Below the pieces are notes generated by a model. That model did not search any database, was not told the DNA's origin, and was given only the letters and a program-made list of their open reading frames with translations. From Thermodesulfobacteriota bacterium (GTDB taxonomy: Bacteria; Desulfobacterota; QYQD01): DNA of 5,260 nt. The stretch is taken from assembly GCA_030017815.1 (NCBI GenBank), contig JASEGX010000022.1:12232-17491 (forward strand), given 5' to 3'. The position numbers and the translations under genes are program-made. This document shows, piece by piece, positions 1 through 5,260 of the stretch (positions are counted from its first letter, which is position 1; each line of letters opens with the position of its first letter).

Positions 1-53
<53 letters not shown>

Positions 54-66
54 TCACTCAGAGGTT

Positions 67-95
67 TTTATACCGCAAACCTCCTGCTTTGTCAA
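67..95 (-). promoter_or_regulatory. sigma70-type promoter of tRNA-Gly
   Basis: On the minus strand a perfect -35 box TTGACA (95 to 90) is followed by a 17-bp spacer and a -10 box TATAAA (72 to 67), five of six matches to consensus. The predicted start is about base 60, some seven bases before the mature tRNA end at 53. This is as good a match to a housekeeping promoter as can be judged by eye, and its placement directly in front of a tRNA supports it. Confidence 0.8.
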
Positions 96-110
96 CATCG
101 TAACGAATCA

Positions 111-139
111 TTGACACAAACGGTAACAGGTGTTAAAAA
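111..139 (+). promoter_or_regulatory. sigma70-type promoter of tRNA-Ser(TGA)
   Basis: A perfect -35 box TTGACA (111-116) is followed by 17 bp and a weaker -10 hexamer TAAAAA (134-139), four of six matches. A TG at 131-132 gives an extended -10 arrangement that could offset the weak hexamer. The predicted start is about base 146, four or five bases ahead of the tRNA at 151. It points away from the tRNA-Gly promoter; the two -35 boxes are 15 bp apart. Confidence 0.7.
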
Positions 140-150
140 TGTTGTCCGTT

Positions 151-238
151 GGAGGGATGGCCGAGAGGCTTAAGGCGGCGGTCTTGAAAACCGCTTTCGC
201 TCACGCGAACGTGGGTTCGAATCCTACTCCCTCCGCCA
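151..238 (+). tRNA. tRNA-Ser (anticodon TGA)
   Basis: Complete type II serine tRNA of 88 bases, with CCA encoded at 236-238. The acceptor GGAGGGA (151-157) pairs perfectly with TCCCTCC (228-234), and the discriminator is G235, as expected for serine. The anticodon stem GCGGT/ACCGC (178-182, 190-194) encloses a seven-base loop with TGA at 185-187. The long variable arm has a five-pair stem TTCGC/GCGAA (196-200, 205-209) closed by a four-base loop. The T-loop is TTCGAAT (216-222). It reads UCA and, by wobble, other UCN codons. The long variable arm separates it from all but Leu, Ser, Tyr and Sec tRNAs, and the anticodon settles it as Ser. Confidence 0.98.
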
Positions 239-248
239 AAAGACATTG

Positions 249-390
249 GGACGCAGACACACACAGATTAACTGGATCTAAAGACTTACAACAAACCTTG
301 TTCCTATTTCTTGGCGTATTGGAATGATTTCAGCCCAAGAAAACTATTTTTGAGGGCTTTTTCTGCGTATATCTGCGAAAATTCGCGTCC
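249..390. repeat. Repeat-like element with imperfect inverted ends built from decamers
   Basis: The two edges of this stretch are inverted copies. Bases 249-272 match the reverse complement of 367-390 at 15 of 24 positions without gaps, including the outer six bases GGACGC and an inner CAGAT. Each end is built from ten-base units: TCTGCGtata, TCTGCGaaaa and TTCGCGtcc start at 362, 372 and 382, and mirrored CGCAGAcaca and CACAGAttaa start at 252 and 262. The middle holds a terminator-like hairpin. There is no ORF, and I saw no clear target-site duplication. It resembles from memory the dispersed CGCAGA-type intergenic repeats of several environmental bacteria. Calling it a dispersed repeat rather than a local structure is inference, since only one copy is visible. 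Confidence 0.5.
332..362 (+). terminator. Probable intrinsic terminator after tRNA-Ser(TGA)
   Basis: AGCCC (332-336) pairs with GGGCT (354-358). After a small internal loop the stem continues with GAAA (339-342) against TTTT (348-351), leaving a five-base loop. Five Ts (358-362) overlap and follow the stem end. The hairpin is imperfect and the T-run short, so strength is uncertain. On the minus strand no T-run follows, so it would act only on plus-strand transcripts, which fits ending the tRNA-Ser(TGA) transcript about 95 bases past the tRNA. Confidence 0.5.
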
Positions 391-396
391 TATAAA
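391..396 (+). promoter_or_regulatory. Possible -10 box for tRNA-Ser(GCT)
   Basis: TATAAA at 391-396 lies 15 bp before the tRNA at 412, the right distance for a start near 403. No convincing -35 box sits 16-18 bp upstream; the 17-bp position reads TATATC, inside the decamer repeat. If the terminator at 332-362 works, this tRNA needs its own promoter and this is the best candidate. Otherwise it may be read through from the promoter at 111-139. Confidence 0.35.
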
Positions 397-411
397 ATTG
401 GCCTTTGCTGC

Positions 412-504
412 GGAGAGATGACCGAGTAGGCCGAAGGTGCTCGCCTGCTAAGCGAGTGTAGGGGGAAACCTCTACCGAGGGTTCGAATCCCTCTCTCTCC
501 GCCA
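412..504 (+). tRNA. tRNA-Ser (anticodon GCT)
   Basis: Complete type II serine tRNA of 93 bases, with CCA encoded at 502-504. The acceptor GGAGAGA (412-418) pairs perfectly with TCTCTCC (494-500); the discriminator is G501. The anticodon stem CTCGC/GCGAG (440-444, 452-456) holds the loop CTGCTAA with GCT at 447-449. The long variable arm folds as GTAGGGG (458-464) against CCTCTAC (469-475), with one G-T pair and a four-base loop. The T-stem GAGGG/CCCTC encloses TTCGAAT (482-488). It reads AGC and AGU, complementing the UCN-reading tRNA-Ser at 151. Its 3' end is only 14 bp from the gpsA stop codon on the other strand. Confidence 0.98.
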
Positions 505-518
505 TTTCTTCACTCACT

Positions 519-1553
519 TTACTGAAAAAAGGACACCTCCCACTCCTCTTTCAAATCTCTGGACATTAATTCCTTAACTGCCCCAAGTGGGTCTTTATCC
601 TCGTAGAGTACTTTATACACCTGTTCAGTTATCGGCATTTCCACTTGGCATTTTCGGGCCAGAAAATAGGCTGATCGGGTGGTTTTTACCCCTTCCGCCA
701 CCATTTTCATCCCGTCCAGGATTTCTTTCAGTTTCATGCCCTGCCCGAGCTTGAGACCCACCGTCCGATTTCGGCTCAAATCTCCGGTACAGGTCAAGAC
801 CAGATCACCCATGCCGGCTAATCCGGCAAAGGTAAGCGGTTTTGCCCCGAGTTTTAGCCCTAAGCGGCTTATCTCGGCCAACCCCCGCGTTATAAGGGCT
901 GCCCGGGTATTTGTCCCAAAACTGAGTCCGTCACAGATACCGGCCGCAATAGCAATAACATTCTTAAGGGCGCCTCCTAATTCTACGCCCTTGATATCAG
1001 AGGAACGATAGACACGAAAATATGGAGTAGCAAAAAGTCCCTGCACCTGTTTAGCTACGTCTTCGCTTGCCGCGGCTGCGGTCACTGCCGTAGGAACCTT
1101 TTGGCTTACCTCTCGGGCAAAACTGGGACCGGAAAGGACGGCCAATCTGCTATGTTGGCCTTTTGGCAACAATTCCCCCAGTACTTCCGTCATGGTAAGA
1201 AGCGTTTCGTTCTCTATGCCTTTGCTGACCGTAACCACGATACTGGCAGGAGAAAGGAAAGGGATTAGCCGGTTTGCTACGGCTCGCAAGACATGCGAGG
1301 GAACCGCCATCACTATAAACTCTTTGGACTCGACGGCCTCTTTCAGGGAAGATGTAATTCCAAGCCCGGCGTCCAGCTTTATGCCCGGCAGATAAGTCTT
1401 GTTTTCCCTGGTCTCCGCCATATCTCTGGCCAGAGCTTCTTCATAGACCCACAACGTCGCCTCATTACTCCCTTTTTCAGCAAGAAGGTTGGCCAGGGTT
1501 GTACCCCAGCTCCCCCCTCCTATAACACCTATAGAAGCTCTGCGCCTAGACAT
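519..1553 (-). CDS. gpsA: Glycerol-3-phosphate dehydrogenase [NAD(P)+], GpsA
   Basis: Cytoplasmic enzyme that reduces dihydroxyacetone phosphate to sn-glycerol 3-phosphate with NAD(P)H, the entry step to bacterial phospholipid synthesis. The 344 residues are close to the usual family length. Residues 8-17 carry the Rossmann nucleotide-binding motif IGVIGGGSWG, followed by VPSH (84-87), SKGIE (110-114) and LSGPSFA (140-146). The substrate domain has GGALKNVIAIAAG (193-205), where K197 matches the conserved catalytic lysine, then TNTRAALITRG (214-224) and the signature AGLAGMGDL (243-251) with D250. The C-terminus has the usual LMSR-type end (333-336). The ATG at 1553 sits directly before the first beta strand, overlaps the last 8 bases of gyrA in another frame, and has a GAGAGG Shine-Dalgarno (1568 to 1563) nine bases upstream, so translational coupling to gyrA is likely. 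No terminator is seen after its TAA before the opposing tRNA-Ser. Confidence 0.97.
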   Translation of the reverse strand: MSRRRASIGVIGGGSWGTTLANLLAEKGSNEATLWVYEEALARDMAETRENKTYLPGIKLDAGLGITSSLKEAVESKEFIVMAVPSHVLRAVANRLIPFLSPASIVVTVSKGIENETLLTMTEVLGELLPKGQHSRLAVLSGPSFAREVSQKVPTAVTAAAASEDVAKQVQGLFATPYFRVYRSSDIKGVELGGALKNVIAIAAGICDGLSFGTNTRAALITRGLAEISRLGLKLGAKPLTFAGLAGMGDLVLTCTGDLSRNRTVGLKLGQGMKLKEILDGMKMVAEGVKTTRSAYFLARKCQVEMPITEQVYKVLYEDKDPLGAVKELMSRDLKEEWEVSFFQ

Positions 1554-3987
1554 CTTGCTCTTCCTCTCTCTCTGCCAGTCGAGCGATGCTCACGACCTTT
1601 TCCGCTGGCTCCAACTGGAAGAGCTTGACGCCCTGCGTGTTGCGTCTATGTGTGGGAACGCCGCTTACCTTAATCCGAATAATCTTTCCGCTACTAGCCA
1701 GAAGCAGCACTTCTTCGTCTTTAATAACCTGTAACGCCCCCACTACCGGCCCGTTCCGCTCGCTTGTCTTGATTGTAATAACCCCTTTCCCTCCGCGGCC
1801 TTGTGGGCGGTAATCTTCCAGGTTGGTCCTCTTTCCATACCCGTTTTCCGTAACAGTAAGAACGGTTGCGTCTTCCCCCACAACCTCCATGCCGACCACC
1901 TCATTATCTTCTCCTAAAGAGATACCCTTCACACCCATCGCCACACGTCCAACCCCCCGGAGGTCCTCCTCATTAAAGCGAATAGATAGCCCATGCCGGG
2001 TTACCAAAAAGATATCCTTCTTCCCATCTGTAAGCGCGACGCTTACCAGTTCATCTCCTTCGCGTATATTTACCGCATTAATACCCCCGGCACGGGGATG
2101 AGAATAGGCCATCAAGTCCGTCTTTTTCACCAGCCCTTTCTTCGTGGACATAACTAAATACCGGTCTGGTTCAAAAGTACGCACGGGTAATATGGTCTTT
2201 ATCGTCTCTTCCGCCTGCAAATTCAGCAGATTCACTATGGCTTTCCCTCTGGCCAGCCGCCCCGCTTGAGGAATCTGATAGACCTTAAGCCAGTGGAGCC
2301 GGCCAAGGTTTGTGAAGAAAAGAAAGTAATCGTGTGTGGATGCAATGTAAAAATTCTCCACAAAATCTTCTTCCCGCGTTTCCGCCCCGGTTATACCTTT
2401 CCCACCCCGGCGCTGGCTCCGGTAGAGGCTGACCGGGTTACGTTTAATGTAGCCACGATGTGAGACCGTAATCACCACATCCTCTTCCGCGATAAGGTCT
2501 TCTACATTAATCTCTCCCGCGTCTTCTACAATCTCGGTGCGGCGCTCATCACCATAGGTAGCCTTTATGAACTGCAACTCCTCTTTTATAATCTTACGAA
2601 CCAGATCATCGCTCGCCAGTATCGCCTTATAACGCTCTATATCCGCCAGGGTCGCCCTATAATCCTCTAATATCTTCTCTCTTTCCAGGCCGGTCAGCCT
2701 TTGCAGGCGCATATCCAGAATAGCGTGGGCCTGTAATTCTGACAGGTGAAGAGAGGTGACCAGTTTCTCTTTGGCCTCTTTGGGTGTAGCCGAGGATCTG
2801 ATTAAATCAACGACCAAATCCAGATTGTCAAGGGCAATCTTCAATCCCTCGAGGAGATGTGCCTTCTCCTCTGCCTTTTTCAGGTCAAATCGCGTCCTCC
2901 TGATAATGACCTCTTGCCGGTGCTCCAGAAAATGGCCCAGGAGGTCCTTTAAGGTCAAAACCTCCGGCCTGTTGTTTACGATAGCCAGCATATTGATCCC
3001 AAAGGAGGATTCCATGGGGGTCTGAATATAAAGTTGATTCAAAACAACATCCGCCACCTCATCCTTCTTCAGTTCGACAACGATCCTCATGCCTTCCCGG
3101 TCTGATTCATCCCTTACCGCCTGAATACCCTCGATCTTTTTGTCTCTGACCAGTTCCGCAATCCGCTCGATTAACCGGGCCTTGTTCACTTGAAAAGGAA
3201 GTTCGTTTATTACAATACTCACCCGCCCGGTGATTCTGGCCTTCTCAATAGAGGCCCGGGCGCGCATCTTTACGCTGGCCCGCCCGGTCCGGTAAGCCTC
3301 TCTTATACCGGACCGCCCACAGATAAAACCACCGGTTGGAAAATCCGGGCCGTGGATACAGGACAGAAGTTCATCTGTAGTAACATCTGGTTTATCTATA
3401 TGAAGAAGGAGCCCGTCCACGACCTCTGCTAAGTTGTGTGGTGGTATATTTGTGGCCATACCCACGGCTATTCCGGAGGAACCGTTGAGGAGCAGGTTTG
3501 GCAACCGGGAGGGAAGAACATCTGGTTCCATCAGGGAGTCATCGTAATTTGGGGAAAAATTGACGGTGTCTTTTTCCATGTCAATAAGAAGTTCCTGGGT
3601 GATCTTTGCCATGCGAACTTCTGTATATCGCATAGCCGCGGGAGAGTCCCCATCAATCGATCCAAAATTCCCCTGCCCGTCCACCAGGGGGTACCTCATG
3701 TTGAAATCCTGCGCCATGCGAACAAGCGTGTCATATACAGCGACATCTCCATGCGGATGATACTTACCAATGACGTCACCAACTATACGCGCCGATTTCT
3801 TATACGGCTTATTCCATTCGTTCTTCAAGTCGTGCATGGCGTATAAAATACGCCTGTGCACCGGCTTAAGCCCATCGCGTACATCCGGCAAGGCTCGGCC
3901 GATGATTACGCTCATGGCATAATCAAGGTATGATTTTTTTATCTCTTTTTCGATGCTAACTTGGCCAATGCTTTCCGTGGAATACAT
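1546..3987 (-). CDS. gyrA: DNA gyrase subunit A
   Basis: DNA-cleaving and DNA-wrapping subunit of A2B2 gyrase, which adds negative supercoils using ATP hydrolysed by GyrB. The product has 813 residues, within the normal range. The N-terminal winged-helix region includes ALPDVRDGLKPVHRR (32-46) and AAMRYTE (117-123), with catalytic Y121 preceded by R120 (E. coli Y122/R121). The quinolone region is KYHPHGDVAVYD (75-86), with valine at 82 where E. coli has Ser83; D86 (E. coli D87) is kept. The tower and coiled-coil gate follow to about 495. The C-terminal pinwheel shows six blades, with turn motifs starting near 512, 562, 618, 666, 716 and 767. The GyrA box QRRGGKG (525-531) in blade 1 distinguishes it from ParC. 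A related QGRGGKG lies at 729-735. A short acidic tail ends the protein. The ATG at 3987 has AGGGG five bases upstream. Confidence 0.98.
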   Translation of the reverse strand: MYSTESIGQVSIEKEIKKSYLDYAMSVIIGRALPDVRDGLKPVHRRILYAMHDLKNEWNKPYKKSARIVGDVIGKYHPHGDVAVYDTLVRMAQDFNMRYPLVDGQGNFGSIDGDSPAAMRYTEVRMAKITQELLIDMEKDTVNFSPNYDDSLMEPDVLPSRLPNLLLNGSSGIAVGMATNIPPHNLAEVVDGLLLHIDKPDVTTDELLSCIHGPDFPTGGFICGRSGIREAYRTGRASVKMRARASIEKARITGRVSIVINELPFQVNKARLIERIAELVRDKKIEGIQAVRDESDREGMRIVVELKKDEVADVVLNQLYIQTPMESSFGINMLAIVNNRPEVLTLKDLLGHFLEHRQEVIIRRTRFDLKKAEEKAHLLEGLKIALDNLDLVVDLIRSSATPKEAKEKLVTSLHLSELQAHAILDMRLQRLTGLEREKILEDYRATLADIERYKAILASDDLVRKIIKEELQFIKATYGDERRTEIVEDAGEINVEDLIAEEDVVITVSHRGYIKRNPVSLYRSQRRGGKGITGAETREEDFVENFYIASTHDYFLFFTNLGRLHWLKVYQIPQAGRLARGKAIVNLLNLQAEETIKTILPVRTFEPDRYLVMSTKKGLVKKTDLMAYSHPRAGGINAVNIREGDELVSVALTDGKKDIFLVTRHGLSIRFNEEDLRGVGRVAMGVKGISLGEDNEVVGMEVVGEDATVLTVTENGYGKRTNLEDYRPQGRGGKGVITIKTSERNGPVVGALQVIKDEEVLLLASSGKIIRIKVSGVPTHRRNTQGVKLFQLEPAEKVVSIARLAEREEEQDV
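1554..1568 (-). promoter_or_regulatory. gpsA ribosome binding site within the gyrA 3' end
   Basis: On the minus strand GAGAGG (1568 to 1563) lies nine bases before the gpsA ATG. It is part of the last gyrA codons, which encode the acidic tail REEEQDV, so the same bases serve as coding sequence and Shine-Dalgarno site. It supports the 1553 start; no other ATG lies upstream of the Rossmann motif within the gpsA frame. Confidence 0.65.
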
Positions 3988-3992
3988 AATAA

Positions 3993-3997
3993 CCCCT
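3993..3997 (-). promoter_or_regulatory. gyrA ribosome binding site
   Basis: AGGGG on the minus strand (3997 to 3993), five bases (TTATT) before the gyrA ATG at 3987. Good anti-16S complementarity and spacing fix the start at MYSTES, which also matches the usual short GyrA N-terminus before the SYLDYAMSVI motif. Confidence 0.7.
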
Positions 3998-4016
3998 ATT
4001 ACTAATCAACAGTCTG

Positions 4017-4040
4017 CAGTTGACAGCCGATGGTCAACTG
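4017..4040. repeat. Perfect 8-bp inverted repeat upstream of gyrA
   Basis: CAGTTGAC (4017-4024) and GTCAACTG (4033-4040) are exact inverted copies around an 8-base centre. The dyad lies 20 bases upstream of the gyrA ribosome binding site. It could be an RNA hairpin in the gyrBA message or an operator-like protein site. No T-run follows on the minus strand, so it is not an intrinsic terminator for gyrB. It does not look like the classic LexA box. Function unknown. Confidence 0.5.
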
Positions 4041-4077
4041 ACCGCCCTCTGTATTCGCTCTTAGGACTGCTGACGCT

Positions 4078-4100
4078 TGTCTTCTGTCTTCTGTCTTCTG
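4078..4100. repeat. Heptamer tandem repeat in the gyrB-gyrA gap
   Basis: Three exact copies of TGTCTTC (4078-4098) plus TG; on the gyr-coding strand this is CAGAAGA repeated. Towards gyrA the same seven-base phase seems to go on in degraded form for five more units (CAAGCGT, CAGCAGT, CCTAAGA, GCGAATA, CAGAGGG), to about 4043. TCAACTG and CAGACTG nearer gyrA resemble the unit. The 125-bp gap between the two genes is thus largely low-complexity. Three exact copies are plain in the sequence; the degraded extension is a reading by eye. Confidence 0.6.
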
Positions 4101-4112
4101 AAGTCTTTATTT

Positions 4113-5260
4113 TTATATGTCAAGGAATGTGACTTCGAGGGCGTTTGTTTGGATGAACTCTCTTCTGGGCTCTACTTTATCCCCCATAAGAACCGTAAAT
4201 ATCTCATCAGCAGTAAAGACGTCCTCTATTTGCACCTGAAGGAGTGTGCGCCGAGAGGGATCCATCGTGGTGGACCAAAGTTGCTCGGGATTCATTTCTC
4301 CCAATCCTTTATAGCGCTGGATAAAAAATCCCTTTTTCCCTTCTTCCATCACCTTTTCCAGAAGCTCACCCCTGGATTTAATCTCAAGCTCATTGGTATC
4401 CATGGACAGCGTGAAAGGAGGATTACCTAGTTGAGAAACCTTTTTCCCCAGTTCACATAGGCCCTGAAACTCCGGGGAAGCCACGAATTCCAATGTAATA
4501 GCCTTTTCAGGCCGGCCTTTTGTTTTAGACGGGCAATATATCTCTTCCTTTTCGTCCCGGGTGGTTACTGTTATGTTTTTATAGCCATTCCGGGTCAATA
4601 CCTCCCGAACGACTTCAGTATTTATGACCCCCCGGAAAAGGTACTTTTGCTCTCCCTGTTTGAGAGCCAGCGTTTCTATGACATCTGCCGCATATCCTTT
4701 CCTTGCCAGCCCATTGACAAGGGCCTGATAACGCACCAGTCCTTCCATAAGGACCACGAAATCCTGCCCGGAACGCATTCTCTCTGCTCCTTTTACAGAG
4801 ACATTTTTCTCCTGTATGGCCCTCTTTAAAAAGCGACCGCTCATCTGAACTTCATCTTTTAGAAATTCTTCTTCCTTACCCCTTGCCACCCGATATAGCG
4901 GCGGCTGAGCTATGTAAAGAAAACCTTTTTCTATCAACTCCGGCATTTGACGATAGAAAAAGGTTAATAGGAGGGTCCTTATATGGGAACCATCTATATC
5001 CGCGTCAGTCATTATAATAACCTTATGGTAGCGCAGCTTGTTAATATTGTAGTCTTCTTTTCCCACACCGGTTCCCAGGGCAGCAATTAGAGTCCTTATC
5101 TCATGGCTTTCCAACATCTTATCAAAGCGCGCCTTTTCTACATTAAGTATCTTCCCCTTAAGAGGAAGTATGGCCTGAAACTTCCTGTTCCGGCCTTGCT
5201 TGGCGGATCCCCCGGCTGAGTCACCCTCAACAATGTAGATTTCACTTCTACTGGGATCCC
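4113..5260 (-). CDS. gyrB: DNA gyrase subunit B, C-terminal part (5' end outside window)
   Basis: ATPase/TOPRIM subunit of gyrase. The visible 381 residues begin at DPSRSEIYIV, matching about E. coli residue 414, so the ATPase and transducer domains lie beyond the window. The reading frame runs open to the edge; the methionine at 5117 is internal and not the start. TOPRIM motifs are complete: EGDSAGGSAKQGR at visible residues 11-23 (E11 = E. coli E424, the catalytic/metal glutamate) and DADIDGSH at 85-92 (D85, D87, D89). K34 and D13 match E. coli K447 and D426. Between PLYRV (120-124) and IQRYKGLGEMNPEQLW (313-328) lie about 188 residues, the Gram-negative-type insertion that in E. coli aids DNA binding and GyrA contact; Bacillus-type enzymes have only a few dozen there. 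The end (VEPRRE, NALEV, FLDI) is typical. The visible part is about ten residues shorter than in E. coli. Confidence 0.98.
   Translation of the reverse strand, partial: DPSRSEIYIVEGDSAGGSAKQGRNRKFQAILPLKGKILNVEKARFDKMLESHEIRTLIAALGTGVGKEDYNINKLRYHKVIIMTDADIDGSHIRTLLLTFFYRQMPELIEKGFLYIAQPPLYRVARGKEEEFLKDEVQMSGRFLKRAIQEKNVSVKGAERMRSGQDFVVLMEGLVRYQALVNGLARKGYAADVIETLALKQGEQKYLFRGVINTEVVREVLTRNGYKNITVTTRDEKEEIYCPSKTKGRPEKAITLEFVASPEFQGLCELGKKVSQLGNPPFTLSMDTNELEIKSRGELLEKVMEEGKKGFFIQRYKGLGEMNPEQLWSTTMDPSRRTLLQVQIEDVFTADEIFTVLMGDKVEPRREFIQTNALEVTFLDI

Noticed and set aside
130..327. 65-residue plus-strand ORF across tRNA-Ser(TGA)
   Set aside because: It is the translation of the tRNA itself (the GGMAERLKAA-type peptide commonly mis-annotated from tRNA-Ser genes) plus spacer; no ribosome binding site or protein character.
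3436..3846. 136-residue plus-strand ORF antisense to gyrA
   Set aside because: It lies wholly within the conserved 5' half of gyrA on the opposite strand, has no family resemblance and no ribosome binding site; a shadow frame. The same holds for the other plus-strand ORFs inside gpsA, gyrA and gyrB.
4009..4037. Possible gyrA promoter using TTGACC (4037 to 4032)
   Set aside because: At 17 bp spacing the -10 position reads GACTGT, and neighbouring spacings are no better; the -35-like hexamer is just part of the inverted repeat.
4020..4048. Plus-strand TTGACA at 4020-4025 as a promoter
   Set aside because: The matching -10 position is GC-rich with no TATAAT resemblance, and it would only read antisense into gyrB.
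4113..5117. gyrB starting at the methionine at 5117
   Set aside because: The frame stays open to the window edge and encodes the essential TOPRIM motif EGDSAGGS upstream of this methionine, so the true start lies outside the window.

Overview
The window reads as ordinary bacterial chromosome. It holds a housekeeping block on the minus strand (gyrB, then gyrA, then gpsA) and a small tRNA cluster at the left end. All three proteins have intact family motifs and there is no phage, transposase, CRISPR or toxin gene. GyrB carries the long insertion in its TOPRIM half that is typical of Gram-negative gyrases. The order gyrB-gyrA-gpsA is, from memory and unchecked, one I associate with Desulfobacterota/deltaproteobacteria such as Geobacter relatives, so a Gram-negative from or near that group is my best inference. 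gyrB often lies near dnaA/dnaN/recF, so an origin-proximal gene cluster may lie just beyond base 5260.

Layout from left to right. Bases 1-53 are the 5' part of a tRNA-Gly(GCC) on the minus strand, cut by the window edge. Bases 54-150 are a divergent promoter region with one well-formed sigma70-type promoter firing each way. Bases 151-238 are tRNA-Ser(TGA) on the plus strand. Bases 239-411 are a spacer holding a probable intrinsic terminator inside a 142-bp repeat-like element with inverted ends. Bases 412-504 are tRNA-Ser(GCT) on the plus strand. Only 14 bp further on, gpsA ends from the opposite direction (519-1553, minus). gpsA overlaps the end of gyrA (1546-3987, minus) by 8 bp. A 125-bp gap rich in short repeats (3988-4112) separates gyrA from gyrB (4113 to beyond 5260, minus, missing its N-terminal half).

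How the parts work together. GyrB (ATPase/TOPRIM) and GyrA (DNA cleavage and wrapping) form the A2B2 DNA gyrase that introduces negative supercoils. GpsA makes sn-glycerol 3-phosphate for phospholipids and is coupled to gyrA by position rather than by pathway. The tRNAs read glycine and serine codons.

I found no undescribed system. The points most worth a second look are a valine in GyrA at the main quinolone-contact position, two different short-period repeat structures in the two larger gaps (10-bp period at 249-390, 7-bp period around 4052-4100), the back-to-back tRNA promoters, and the tight tRNA-Ser/gpsA convergence with no visible terminator.
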